The position numbers and the translations under genes were made by a program. From positions 1 to 23,261 of the IMG/VR virus record IMGVR_UViG_3300028840_001599: a DNA stretch of 23,261 bases; one strand, given 5' to 3'. Position 1 is the first letter of the stretch. The number at the start of each line of letters is the position of its first letter. Of this stretch, positions 13,558-21,586 are shown one piece after another. A model generated the notes under the pieces. It searched no databases, was not told where the DNA came from, and was given only the letters and a program-made list of their open reading frames with translations. Source of the DNA: a virus.

Positions 13558-15523
13558 CGTCCGTCAACTCCTTCCAATTAGGACCTATTTCAGCGTTCAC
13601 CCTGATGGGAACCACCAGCTCTTGAGTCAACCCCTGGGGAGGCTGGACCATCAAGTCCGTGATGATAGCCTTGGCCTCCAGGGCCAGGGGTTCAGGTACT
13701 TCAAATAGTAGTTCATCGTGGACCTGTAGAAGAAGGTGGCTGTCCATCTTCCGGAGCCGCCTGTCATGGTGACAGCGGATCATGGCCTGTTTGATCCAGT
13801 CCCCAACAGAGCCCTGGATGGTATTGTTGATCAGCTCCCGTTCAGCGCCCAGTCTCTTGTCCTTGGAGCCTGACATGATGTCCGGAATACACCTGACCCG
13901 CCCTGTGATCAGCTTGACACCGTAACCCCAGGGCTTCAGCCTCTTGTGTTCATTGATCCACTTGACCCGCCAGTCACGGACGCCGTGATAGGTGTTGAAG
14001 AACCTTTCTATGTATTGCTTGGCCACCATCTCTTCCGTGGGCTCCCCCTCCACGGTCAGAGTCATGGCCAGGTTAGAAGGTCCAAGTCCATAGAGAAGCC
14101 CAAAATTCAAAGTCTTGGCCACTGACCTGGTGACGTGACATTCATCCGCCGTCATCTGGTGAACGTCCCCGTCCTCCTTGTAGATCTTCACCAACAGGTC
14201 ATCCTTGGAGAAGATGGCCATCATCCGTAGTTCAAACTGGGAATAGTCCACGTCTATCAGAACGTATCCAGGCCGCGCCCTGAAACAGGACCGGATGGAG
14301 ACCGCCCCCACGTCCGCCCGCTTGGGGATGTTCTGAAGGTTTGGCTGACTGGAACTGAACCGCCCAGTCACCGTCCCCACGGGGTTGAAGGACGTGTGGA
14401 GGACGTTGGCTTCATCCGTGTAGGACAGGAGCCCCGTCTTGGTGTTGACGTAGGTGTTGTAAAGCTTGGTCAAGGCTGAATGGCGGAGAACCTTGGGGAT
14501 GATTGGGTGATGGTGTTGGACCAGCGCCAGCGTCTTCTTGTCAACAGACGCCTGGCCCGTCTTCGTCCTGTTCGTACAGGGGATCCCTAGTCCCACCTTG
14601 ATCCCTTCCACAGGCTCCCATGGCTTCCTGAAGTCCCCGAACAGGACCCGTCCCAACTGTTTGTTGGACGCCACGTTGAAATGACCTCCGGCCGTGACCA
14701 GGATGTCCCCGTGGATCTTCTCCAGCTCTTGTTCAATACTCCACGCCGCCCGCCTGATCTTGACTTCGTCCAACATGATCCCCCGCCGTTCCATGGCCTG
14801 GACCACGTCAAGCATAGACTGTTCCTGTGTCCTGAAGAACTTTTCCCGCCTGGACATCTTGGGGTCCCACCCGTAGTCAGGCTCCTCTGGCTTCCCGTCT
14901 TCGTCCGTGTCCAATGGTTCAGGCTTGAAATTGACTGGGGTCAGCCTCATGTGTTCCACTGACTTGACGGGGGACTTCCCTTCCTCCAGAGCCAGGTATA
15001 GCTCCCAGGTGACCACAGCGTCCCGCTCCGCGTATTCAGCCAGGACATCCACGTTCTTGAAGTCCACAGCCCGCGTCTGTGTCTGGTAGCGCCCAATCAA
15101 AGGAGCCATGGCCTTCAGACCCTTGGGCCTGTTTTCATCCTGGCACCAACAGGCCACCATGGTGTCATAGACTCTGACCAGGGGGACCAGGTGGTTCCCC
15201 AGGACATACTTGTCATAGTTGGAGTTATGAAGGATCTTCAGAACTGTAGGATCCCCAAGGAACGGCTGGAGGACTCTGACCACGTCTGGGGTGGAAAGGA
15301 ACTCCGGAAACTTGACAGCCAGGGGGATGGCGTAGCTGTCATAGTCAGGGGGTTCACCCCAACACAGGGACACCATCTGAAGCCTAGCCCGTGGTAGCAT
15401 TCTGGCGTCAGTCCGCTTCCCTGGGACGTTGATGGCGTAGGTCTCCGTGTCAATGGAGAAGGCCCGCTGTTCCTTCAGCCGTCCTTGGAGATCTGACAGT
15501 TCTTCCTTGGTCCTGATGATCAT
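13499..15523 (-). CDS. polA: Family A DNA polymerase (Pol I-like) with 3'-5' exonuclease
   Basis: A 674-residue replicative-type polymerase without a 5'-3' exonuclease domain. The proofreading domain has exo I D25-T-E27, exo II NSNYD (D104) and exo III Y164-AER-D168. The polymerase domain has motif A LIDVDYSQFELR (catalytic D425), motif B R465...K469...NFG...YG with Phe473 at the ribose-selecting position, and motif C QVHDELLFEV (D602). TGRFSSSQPNLQNIP at 385-399 is typical. The C-terminus ends in an acidic tail (EEGKEEEGAEAA) encoded where the gene overlaps the HTH gene by 59 bases. It would replicate the phage genome with the helicase, primase and ssDNA-binding protein upstream. Confidence 0.96.
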   Translation of the reverse strand: MIIRTKEELSDLQGRLKEQRAFSIDTETYAINVPGKRTDARMLPRARLQMVSLCWGEPPDYDSYAIPLAVKFPEFLSTPDVVRVLQPFLGDPTVLKILHNSNYDKYVLGNHLVPLVRVYDTMVACWCQDENRPKGLKAMAPLIGRYQTQTRAVDFKNVDVLAEYAERDAVVTWELYLALEEGKSPVKSVEHMRLTPVNFKPEPLDTDEDGKPEEPDYGWDPKMSRREKFFRTQEQSMLDVVQAMERRGIMLDEVKIRRAAWSIEQELEKIHGDILVTAGGHFNVASNKQLGRVLFGDFRKPWEPVEGIKVGLGIPCTNRTKTGQASVDKKTLALVQHHHPIIPKVLRHSALTKLYNTYVNTKTGLLSYTDEANVLHTSFNPVGTVTGRFSSSQPNLQNIPKRADVGAVSIRSCFRARPGYVLIDVDYSQFELRMMAIFSKDDLLVKIYKEDGDVHQMTADECHVTRSVAKTLNFGLLYGLGPSNLAMTLTVEGEPTEEMVAKQYIERFFNTYHGVRDWRVKWINEHKRLKPWGYGVKLITGRVRCIPDIMSGSKDKRLGAERELINNTIQGSVGDWIKQAMIRCHHDRRLRKMDSHLLLQVHDELLFEVPEPLALEAKAIITDLMVQPPQGLTQELVVPIRVNAEIGPNWKELTDDVETEGREEGKEEEGAEAA

Positions 15524-15798
15524 GGCTTCCCTTTGTGGACTTTCAGGCCAGGAATGGCCCCTGTCACAGGGATGACCTTTGAAGGCTTCTGGGCTTGTCC
15601 CTCCCCTTTGGCCTTCTGGATGACCATCATGTCCTTCCCAAGGTCCAGGAGGAGACCAAGGTGTCCCAGGTCCGCTATGTTGGACCTGAACCCTGTCCCG
15701 CCTTTGTTGTCCTGGAAGGCTACCACGAAGGCTTCCGCGCCCTTCGCTATGACCTCCACCTGGCCGTGGTCATGGACTATCTGGATCGTGAACGCCAT
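15520..15798 (-). CDS. Hypothetical protein between SSB-like and polymerase
   Basis: A 92-residue protein with beta-rich N-terminal sequence (MAFTIQIVHDHGQVEVIAKG) and a middle that may be helical, then a Lys/Pro tail. Its ATG follows the SSB-like stop by two bases, and its TGA overlaps the polymerase ATG (ATGA). It is not recognised. Tight coupling to polymerase suggests a replication accessory role. Confidence 0.7.
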   Translation of the reverse strand: MAFTIQIVHDHGQVEVIAKGAEAFVVAFQDNKGGTGFRSNIADLGHLGLLLDLGKDMMVIQKAKGEGQAQKPSKVIPVTGAIPGLKVHKGKP

Positions 15799-15800
15799 GG

Positions 15801-16712
15801 CTAGACATCCTCCTGTTCCGCCACATTCCCATTCACGCCGGACTGGGCTATGGCCGCCTGTTGTTCCGCCTTCGTCAGCGGGGTGTAGAACTCCGCCAGC
15901 TTGTCACGGAGCCGTGGGGGTACGTCCACACCAGAGGGGACTTCAGGCGTGGGCTCCGGATCAGGGAGAACGATATATTGGGCCTGTTGAACCCCGTTCC
16001 TGGTGATCTCCACGTCACGATCCGTCAACATTCCCTTCTTGGCTATGTGTTGGATGTTGGCGTGAAGCTTCTGGGTCACTTCAAACAGCCTGGGGGTGTG
16101 GCTGTGGGTGACTCCCTGTTTGTCCGTCCACTCCTCCCTGTCAATGACTTCATAGACAGCCCTGACAGAGCGCCCGATACCAGCCGCACAGAACGCACAG
16201 TTGACGGGCCTGTCTTCAGGGATTTCCGTTCCCTCTGAACAGACGAAGTAGCGCCAGCGCCCTTCAATCTTCAGGCTGTGGTAGTAGATCCCCGTGATCT
16301 GGGTGTTGTCCCTGAACCTGACCAGCTTGGTCTGGCCGTCCTTGATGAAGAGCCTGGGAACATTCCCTGAAGACTGGGCCGCCTGTTGGTTCGCCAGGGC
16401 CTTCTTCAGTTCGTTGGCCCCAAGAAGGTGGCGGGGAAGATTGGACGCCGGGGGCTCCCCGTCCTCTTCCTCTTCATCGTCCAGTTCATCTTCCTCCAGG
16501 ACTTCAAACCCGATAGCTTCAGCCAGCTCCTTCAGGTCTTCAGACAGCCCTTCGTAGGCCCCCGCGTCTTCCGCCATGGCCTTCAGAACAGCCTCCGCCA
16601 ACATGGTGGCGTCCTGGCTCTTGTAGACCGTCAATCCCAGGGCCTTGGCCAGCCGTTTGATCTGACCTCTGGTCTTCCCCTGGAAGGTGGTCTGGGTGAC
16701 ATCCTGTGACAT
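15801..16712 (-). CDS. ssDNA-binding-like protein with acidic linker
   Basis: A 303-residue protein. Residues 10-70 contain two short helical units (GKTRGQIKRLAKALGL and LSEDLKELAEAIGFEV) like SAP/Rho-N folds. Residues 73-86 are almost all Asp/Glu. Residues 128-250 look like an OB-fold core with aromatic strands (KLVRFRDN, IYYHSLKIEGRWRYFVC) and an inserted C158...C172-AF-C175 metal-like site, recalling gp32-type phage SSBs. It is the first gene behind promoter P2, with AAAGGAG seven bases before the ATG, and heads the polymerase-recA operon. The assignment rests on layout and context, not on a clear signature. Confidence 0.55.
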   Translation of the reverse strand: MSQDVTQTTFQGKTRGQIKRLAKALGLTVYKSQDATMLAEAVLKAMAEDAGAYEGLSEDLKELAEAIGFEVLEEDELDDEEEEDGEPPASNLPRHLLGANELKKALANQQAAQSSGNVPRLFIKDGQTKLVRFRDNTQITGIYYHSLKIEGRWRYFVCSEGTEIPEDRPVNCAFCAAGIGRSVRAVYEVIDREEWTDKQGVTHSHTPRLFEVTQKLHANIQHIAKKGMLTDRDVEITRNGVQQAQYIVLPDPEPTPEVPSGVDVPPRLRDKLAEFYTPLTKAEQQAAIAQSGVNGNVAEQEDV

Positions 16713-16728
16713 CGTGTTCTCCTTTCGT

Positions 16729-16758
16729 GTAGGAACGTGTGATGGGACAGTTTCCTAC
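16729..16758 (-). promoter_or_regulatory. 5'-end hairpin of the SSB-like operon transcript
   Basis: GTAGGAA and TTCCTAC form a perfect 7-bp stem with a 16-base loop immediately downstream of the -10 box, so it would sit at or near the 5' end of the mRNA. 5'-terminal stems are known to protect transcripts from RNA decay. It may instead be an operator inverted repeat bound by a repressor. Confidence 0.45.
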
Positions 16759-16811
16759 AGTGTAAACCTATTCCTTGACGCTGTCAAGTTAAAAATGTCT
16801 ATAGACCCACC
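16759..16811 (-). promoter_or_regulatory. Sigma-70-type promoter with conserved upstream module (P2)
   Basis: On the minus strand TTGACA (16782-16787) is followed by a 17-base spacer and TACACT (16759-16764). Upstream are CATTTTTAAC, TATAGA and GGTGGGTC, the same ordered elements as in P1 at 7259-7313. The upstream half overlaps the last codons of the primase gene, whose stop lies in the TATA stretch. Transcription would start about 40 bases before the ATG at 16712. Confidence 0.75.
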
Positions 16812-17722
16812 AGCCGGACGGATTTCAGGGACGTGTGGAATTCGTCCTTGGTCATGTCCGCCGGGTCCTTCTTTCCCGCGTAGTAGTCCACCCTGAACAG
16901 CCGCGTCCTCCTTCCTATCCAGCCGTCCACTGTGGAGATCATCTGTTCTCCTCCTTCGTCATTGTCAAACATCAGGATGATCCGCTGGCCGTATTCAACC
17001 AACAGCTCCGCCTGTCTCCTACTGGGAGCCCCGCCCGTGGAGACCACGTTGGGGTGGCCGTGGGCCGCCGCCGCCAGGGCGTCCAGCTCCCCTTCCACCA
17101 CCACCAGGGGCTCCTTGGACTTGGCTTCACAGACCAGGGGCCTGAAGAGCGTCAGCCCCCGCTTGAAACCAAAGTAGGGAAGCGTCTTGGGACCGTGGCC
17201 TGACCGTAGCCGCCCCGTCATCCCGTATAGCTTCTTCCCCGCGTCATCCCACCAGGGGAAGATCACCCTGTTCTGTTTCGGATCGTAACCCAACCCACAG
17301 TCCTCCGCCACAGATAGGGAGACCCCGCGCCTGACTAGCCAAAGGGCCACCTTCTTCCTGTGAACTTCAAAGGGCCTGAAGAGGGACGGGGGTGTGACCT
17401 GGATCTCTTCATTCTTCCAGCGCCGTTCAAATTCTGGAACTTCTCCGCTGAACTCTGGAACCCGGCATGATCCAAACTTCCCAATGAACTCCAGCGCCCG
17501 TTCCTTGGTGACCGCCATGACCTTCTGGACCAGCCAGGGGAGCGTCCCCTTGGCCCCGCAGGAATAACAGTTCCAGGGGTGATATTCCTTGGTGAAGGAG
17601 ATCCCCCAGGATGGCCTCCGCTCCATGTGGACAGGACACAGGCCCGTGATGTTCGTGGTCCGCTGATGGAGACCTTCAATCCCCAAGGCTTCACACAGGT
17701 TCATCAGTTGGGCCGCCGTCAT
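16799..17722 (-). CDS. DnaG-like primase (CHC2 zinc finger + TOPRIM)
   Basis: A 307-residue primase that makes RNA primers at the fork. The zinc finger is C29-PV-H32 with C52-YS-C55, in the usual NITGLCPVH...WNCYSCG setting. The TOPRIM core has E210 in VVVEGELDALAA, STGGAPS near 228, and D253-N-D255 in LMFDNDEGG. It is shorter than bacterial DnaG and lacks a helicase-binding C-terminal domain. The ATG overlaps the helicase stop (ATGA), so the two partners are made together. Confidence 0.93.
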   Translation of the reverse strand: MTAAQLMNLCEALGIEGLHQRTTNITGLCPVHMERRPSWGISFTKEYHPWNCYSCGAKGTLPWLVQKVMAVTKERALEFIGKFGSCRVPEFSGEVPEFERRWKNEEIQVTPPSLFRPFEVHRKKVALWLVRRGVSLSVAEDCGLGYDPKQNRVIFPWWDDAGKKLYGMTGRLRSGHGPKTLPYFGFKRGLTLFRPLVCEAKSKEPLVVVEGELDALAAAAHGHPNVVSTGGAPSRRQAELLVEYGQRIILMFDNDEGGEQMISTVDGWIGRRTRLFRVDYYAGKKDPADMTKDEFHTSLKSVRLVGL

Positions 17723-19041
17723 GACTTCCCCCGAAGCTTCTTGAATTCGTTCTCTATCTGGACGGACACCGTGTCCGTCCTCCGCTTCTCTTCTGGCTTG
17801 ATCTCCCCTGGGGGTATTTCGTCAAAACATGGGGGGTCAAACAGGAACCTGATGTGGAACTCCCCCAGTCCCGCGTTCCTGGCCTTCTCCACCTTGAACT
17901 TCCTGACTGGGTCCTTCCTGACGCCGCCCAGTTCAAAGATCCAGTCTGAATGATGGGTGATAGCGTCAGCGTAGTAGACCGTCCCCAGTCCTCCTCCTGT
18001 CTTTCCTCCTTCCTGTTCTCCCCCTTCCCTCCGCTCCTGGAAGGTCTGGAAGATGAACACGTTCTTGGCTTTGGCCACCCGCTTCATCATCCTGGCCACC
18101 TTGACCCCTGTCTCCGCCAGCCCCGCCTTGTCCGCTCCAATCAAGAGATCAGCTCCGTCAATGATGACCACGTCTGGCCTGTATTCCTGGATCTTGGCTA
18201 TGACCGACTGAACGCCCACAGTTTCATCCAGGTCTTCGTCATCCACGATGATGAAGTCAGGTTTGTTCCCGCTCTTCAGCCTCCTGATCCCCGCTTTGAA
18301 CTTCCGTTCCTCCTCCGCCGTCAGCGTCCCCCGCGTGTAGCGCGTGTAGGACAGCCCAAAATTCATACAGTCAGCCCGTTGGGCTATCTCCTCCGCGCCC
18401 ATCTCCTTGGAGATATAGACTACTTTGGCCCCTTGGTTCCACCAGTGAAGACCGAAGACCAGCGTCATCCAAGTCTTCCCCACTGATGTCCTGGCTATGA
18501 TCGTGGCCAACTGTTTGGGCCTGAACCTTGGGATCAGCTTTTCCAGGGTCTTCCAAGGGGCCGTCAGGCCGTCCCGCTTCAGCTCCTCCTGAAGCCGCGT
18601 GTAGCTGTCCCACTTCTCCGCCTCCTGGTCTGACCAGTTCACGTCCCGCCTCTGTTCCCAGACCTGTTGAAGGCTGGCCACAGCTTCAAACACCTTCTGG
18701 GACGCCTTTGTGGCCGCGTCTTCATCCAGGGACTCCAGGTCCGTCCTGACTTCTCCCATCAGGTCCTTCAGCCTGTTGAACTTCTCCCGTTCAAATAGCT
18801 GTTCAGCCCAATAGGACAGGGGGTCCGTCTCCGCCGGGAACTTGATGGAAGGGAAGCTATTCAGGAAGAGCCGCCTGGAAGGGATCGTCCCGTGGTCAGT
18901 GAAGAAATTCCTGATCCAGGTCCATTCCGTGATCCGCCCCTTGAACAGGTCCATCCCCTGGGACATCTTCAGGAAGTCAGCCCGCTCCGCCTGTGAACTG
19001 TCATAGAAACTAGCCAGGGCTTCAACTTCCATGTCAGCCAT
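17719..19041 (-). CDS. dnaB: DnaB-like replicative helicase
   Basis: A 440-residue RecA-fold helicase. The start ATG 19041 has AAGGAGG seven bases upstream and overlaps the glycosylase stop by 8 bases; a frame opening at 19119 adds 26 unlikely residues. The N-terminal 150 residues are helical. Walker A is ARTSVGKT at 183-190 (Ala replaces the first Gly, as in several DnaB proteins). Walker B is VVIIDGADLL, followed by FQTFQERREGG in the sensor region and a C-terminal strand set ending in charged sequence. It unwinds DNA at the fork with the primase encoded downstream. Confidence 0.9.
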   Translation of the reverse strand: MADMEVEALASFYDSSQAERADFLKMSQGMDLFKGRITEWTWIRNFFTDHGTIPSRRLFLNSFPSIKFPAETDPLSYWAEQLFEREKFNRLKDLMGEVRTDLESLDEDAATKASQKVFEAVASLQQVWEQRRDVNWSDQEAEKWDSYTRLQEELKRDGLTAPWKTLEKLIPRFRPKQLATIIARTSVGKTWMTLVFGLHWWNQGAKVVYISKEMGAEEIAQRADCMNFGLSYTRYTRGTLTAEEERKFKAGIRRLKSGNKPDFIIVDDEDLDETVGVQSVIAKIQEYRPDVVIIDGADLLIGADKAGLAETGVKVARMMKRVAKAKNVFIFQTFQERREGGEQEGGKTGGGLGTVYYADAITHHSDWIFELGGVRKDPVRKFKVEKARNAGLGEFHIRFLFDPPCFDEIPPGEIKPEEKRRTDTVSVQIENEFKKLRGKS

Positions 19042-19654
19042 TGGACGCCTCCTTCCTTCCGTGGAGGAGTAGCGGGAGCGTATAGGTTGACCTTGGCCTC
19101 TTGGCTCCAGCCGCCACACAGTCCTCCAGGTCCTTGGCTATCTGGTCCCACAGCTCCATGTCTTTGTCCAAGGACTTGGTGTTCCGAAGGTAGGCCGCCG
19201 GGTGGGTCACTTCGTAGACCACCAGGTTCCCCATGACCATGGGGTAGGAGAACCCCCGCCGCCCAATGATGGCCGCTTCAGAGATCCGCCCGATCATGAC
19301 CAAGATGTTGGGATTGATCATCCGTAGGGTCTCTTCAAGCCATGGCCTACAGGCTAGGATTTCGTCAGGCTTTGGGGCTCTGTTCTTCTGTCCATCCCGT
19401 GGCCTACATCTGACCACGTTGGTCAGGAAGACCCGCCTGTCCTCTGGGACGTTCTTTCCCTTGTACTTCAGCCCAAGCCCCTTCAGGATCTTGTCCAGGA
19501 CCACGCCTGAAGGTCCCACGAAGGGAAGACCGGCCGCGTCTTCATGGGCTCCAGGGGCTTCCCCCACCAGGACCATCCTGGCGTCAGTGAAGCCCTTCCC
19601 CATGACCACGTTAGTCCGTCCCCCGCATAGAACGCAGTTGGAGCATGTAGACAT
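19034..19654 (-). CDS. Family 4-type uracil-DNA glycosylase (Fe-S)
   Basis: A 206-residue glycosylase that removes uracil from DNA. The start MSTCSNC at ATG 19654 is preferred because AAAGGAGCGG precedes it; ATG 19714 would lengthen the overlap with the upstream gene. Fe-S cysteines are in CSNCVLC (4, 7, 10), NVVRCRP (83) and ACRPW (102). Motif 1 is GEAPGAHED at 31-39 followed by GLPFVGPSG, and the second motif is THPAAYL (H151). This matches bacterial and phage SPO1-like UDGs. The three N-terminal Cys codons are TGC, which is otherwise nearly unused in the window. Confidence 0.9.
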   Translation of the reverse strand: MSTCSNCVLCGGRTNVVMGKGFTDARMVLVGEAPGAHEDAAGLPFVGPSGVVLDKILKGLGLKYKGKNVPEDRRVFLTNVVRCRPRDGQKNRAPKPDEILACRPWLEETLRMINPNILVMIGRISEAAIIGRRGFSYPMVMGNLVVYEVTHPAAYLRNTKSLDKDMELWDQIAKDLEDCVAAGAKRPRSTYTLPLLLHGRKEASNG

Positions 19655-20075
19655 CCGCTCCTTTAACTGTGGCCAACTGGTCCGCTTTCTTGATGGCGTC
19701 TTCAGTATCGCCATAGGTGTTCACTCCTTTCACAGAAACGCCCCACTTCACGGGAAGGTTGGAGATGACCAAACAGCCCCGGAACGTGGTCATCCAGCTC
19801 TTCAGATCCGCCTGGTTCTTCACCACCAGGAAGTCCGTGAAGAAGACCGCTGGCCGTGGGCTCCCCTGGAGCCTGGCCTTCATTTTATCACTGTCCACCA
19901 ACAGGTAGACGTAGTAGAAACTGGTCACGTCAAACAGCCATTGACGGACGATCATGGGAACTTCGTAGGTCACCTTCCGAAGGATCCTTGACTTCTTTGG
20001 CGTGTAGACCACGCCAATGGCGTCCACCAGGATCACAGGTCTGGGGTGTATGGCGTCCCAAGGATCGTCAAACAT
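19611..20075 (-). CDS. Hypothetical protein, possible degenerate HAD-like fold
   Basis: A 154-residue protein from ATG 20075, with GGAGGGG seven bases before it and an 8-base overlap with the upstream stop. The start VILVDAIGVVYTP resembles the D-x-D-G strand of HAD phosphatases but lacks the second Asp. Later come YVYLLVDSD and FRGCLVISN, which fit alternating strands. Such a protein might bind a nucleotide or a protein partner. The fold guess is weak. It sits between the helicase-loader-like gene and the glycosylase and is probably part of the replication module. Confidence 0.7.
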   Translation of the reverse strand: MFDDPWDAIHPRPVILVDAIGVVYTPKKSRILRKVTYEVPMIVRQWLFDVTSFYYVYLLVDSDKMKARLQGSPRPAVFFTDFLVVKNQADLKSWMTTFRGCLVISNLPVKWGVSVKGVNTYGDTEDAIKKADQLATVKGADVYMLQLRSMRGTD

Positions 20076-20709
20076 TGGACCCCTCCAGGTTCTTGACCAG
20101 CTTGTCCCTGTAGCCCTTGGAGTCCCCACACCTGACGATCTTGAACAGGTCAGCTATGGCCACCCCAAGACGTTCTCCAACACAGTCAGACAGACTTGGC
20201 TTGGCCTGACCCATGACCATGGGAGGGAGATGGGACAGGATGGACGTGGGCCTTCCCTCTTCAACTCTCCGAAGGATGACCTTCTGAAGGATGATCCAGC
20301 GCCAGTCCTTAGCGTCCCCAACATCCACCAGGTCAAAGACCACCAGGTCCACGTCTTCGTAGTGGCTGACCACTAGGTCATTGGGCTTGTATTCAGCCGG
20401 TCTGACAGATCCGAAGACCTCCGTCAACATGGACATGGGGGAGACGAACTTGGCCGTCAGTCCAAAGGACAGGACGCCCTTCACCATGGTGGCCCCTATT
20501 AGCCTGGTCTGGGATAACAGACCGCCCTGGAAGTAGACGTGTTGACCAACAGACGCCTCTGGCTCCTTCTGGAAGAGACCAACAAAGTCCCCCGCCGCCT
20601 TGGATACCCGGGCCGGGCCGGAAAAGGTTTGCAATGACGCCCCGTAGAACTCCGCTGGAATTCCCGCTTCCCTCAATTCAGCGAAGGTGACTACTCTGAC
20701 TTCCTCCAC
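20068..20709 (-). CDS. DnaC/DnaI-like helicase loader with degenerate P-loop
   Basis: A 213-residue protein starting with GTG 20709 behind a perfect AAAGGAGG. Its sequence follows the loader pattern: GIPAEFYGASLQTF, a strand-loop-helix where Walker A should be (YFQGGLLSQTRLIGAT, residues 59-74, no GK[ST]), Walker B-like DLVVFDLVDVG at 121-131, WIILQKVILRR, a sensor-1-like PTSILSHLPP, and LSDCVGERLG before a final RCGDSKGYRDK. Loss of the P-loop Lys suggests a non-hydrolysing loader or structural paralog. It precedes helicase and primase genes, as expected. It could instead be an unrelated protein with this coincidental pattern. Confidence 0.5.
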   Translation of the reverse strand: MEEVRVVTFAELREAGIPAEFYGASLQTFSGPARVSKAAGDFVGLFQKEPEASVGQHVYFQGGLLSQTRLIGATMVKGVLSFGLTAKFVSPMSMLTEVFGSVRPAEYKPNDLVVSHYEDVDLVVFDLVDVGDAKDWRWIILQKVILRRVEEGRPTSILSHLPPMVMGQAKPSLSDCVGERLGVAIADLFKIVRCGDSKGYRDKLVKNLEGSNV

Positions 20710-20769
20710 TGGTTTTCCTCCTTTACACTTTTTACTTGACGCGGGCCGCTATAACCGCCATCCTCTCTT

Positions 20770-20788
20770 CCCCCTACTTCGTAGGGGG
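20770..20788. repeat. Perfect 8-bp hairpin
   Basis: CCCCCTAC and GTAGGGGG flank a 3-base loop (TTC on the plus strand). No T run follows on either side, so a simple terminator is unlikely. In the minus-strand transcript it would form a very stable leader stem about 60 bases before the GTG start. Confidence 0.6.
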
Positions 20789-20814
20789 GAGATGATGGCC
20801 TTTATGTCAGTATA

Positions 20815-20888
20815 AGATCCTATCCCCACCTATGTGTTCTAGTGGGGTCTTTACTCTGTTAACGTCCTGTTCAGAACTTATAGGATCT
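20815..20888. repeat. Spaced inverted repeat enclosing a second hairpin
   Basis: AGATCCTAT (20815-20823) is repeated inverted as ATAGGATCT (20880-20888). Directly inside it, CCCCAC (20824-20829) pairs with GTGGGG (20842-20847) around a 12-base loop. These may be two operator half-sites or parts of an origin structure. Confidence 0.5.
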
Positions 20889-20931
20889 ATCGCGCCCGCG
20901 CCCGTGCGCGTACATATATAGGGCCAAAAAT

Positions 20932-21582
20932 TCACTGGGAGTATTCCTTGGGTTCGTAGTGGTCATCCAGACCGTGAAGGAGACCCTGGTGTTTCTGGAA
21001 CAGGCCCTTGATGGAGACCTCCTCCACGCCCAGGATCTCCCTGTCCACGATGAAGGACCTGATCCCCTGGTAGACGATGAAGGGACTGAACTTGGAGATC
21101 AGAGCCTTGATCCTGTTGTAGTCCCGCTTCTCCCCTGTGTAGGGCTCCCCCATCTCCTTGGCGTACAGGGAGTAGAAGAACCCCAGAAGGTCCTTGGGGG
21201 TCATCTTCCTAGCTGGTTTCAGGTAGGGCTTCTTCTTGTCCTGTGGGGGCTTGGAGACCCCGTCAGCCTTCAGCTTCTCCAGGTCTACCGCCTCCATGTT
21301 GGGGAAGCCCAGGGCCACAGCCAGGCCGTCTTCATGGAAACTGAAGGACCGCTTGGCCCCGTTGGATGGAACCCTGACCAGGATGTTGACCCTGGTCAAT
21401 TCGTCCATGTGGCTCTTGATCGTGTCCGCGTCCAGCTCCCGTAGGGTAGACAGCTCTGACGTGGACGGAAGCCGCCCGTCCGTGAAATGGGGGATCAGCT
21501 CCAGGAGCGTGACCTTGGCCCCGTCAGACAGTGTTGGGTTCCTGGCTATCAGAAGGAATTCTGTGTAGGTTTCTGTGTTCAT
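20932..21582 (-). CDS. Winged-helix replisome-organiser-like protein
   Basis: A 216-residue protein. Residues 1-100 look like a winged-helix DNA-binding domain (SDGAKVTLLELIPHF, STSELSTLRELDADTIKSHMDELTRVNILVR). After a Lys/Pro hinge, residues 127-205 (TPKDLLGFFYSLYAKEMG, RDYNRIKALISKFSP, YQGIRSFIVDRE) resemble the helical C-terminal part of phage replication initiators and DnaD-like helicase-recruiting proteins. It lies directly upstream of the control region and the helicase-loader-like gene. Origin binding is likely but inferred from layout. Confidence 0.55.
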   Translation of the reverse strand: MNTETYTEFLLIARNPTLSDGAKVTLLELIPHFTDGRLPSTSELSTLRELDADTIKSHMDELTRVNILVRVPSNGAKRSFSFHEDGLAVALGFPNMEAVDLEKLKADGVSKPPQDKKKPYLKPARKMTPKDLLGFFYSLYAKEMGEPYTGEKRDYNRIKALISKFSPFIVYQGIRSFIVDREILGVEEVSIKGLFQKHQGLLHGLDDHYEPKEYSQ

Positions 21583-21586
21583 GTGA

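Larger units (their letters stand above)
20710..20931 (-). promoter_or_regulatory. Intergenic control region, possible origin or promoter
   Basis: A 222-base gap, the only one above 120 bases in the window, between an initiator-like gene and the helicase-loader-like gene. It holds two hairpins, a 9-bp inverted repeat with 56-base spacing, GTTAAC (20858-20863), a near-palindrome GTTCTGAAC, a GC-rich stretch and an 18-base alternating tract (20903-20920). Minus-strand -10-like boxes (TATACT, TATAAG) are present, but none has a good -35. The position beside replication genes would suit an origin or a repressor-controlled promoter. Confidence 0.45.

Noticed and set aside
20721-20754. Plus-strand promoter (TTTTTACTTGACG then TATAAC)
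   Set aside because: The boxes are only 8 bases apart and no plus-strand gene follows.
20770-20788. Rho-independent terminator
   Set aside because: The stem is strong but no T run follows in either direction.
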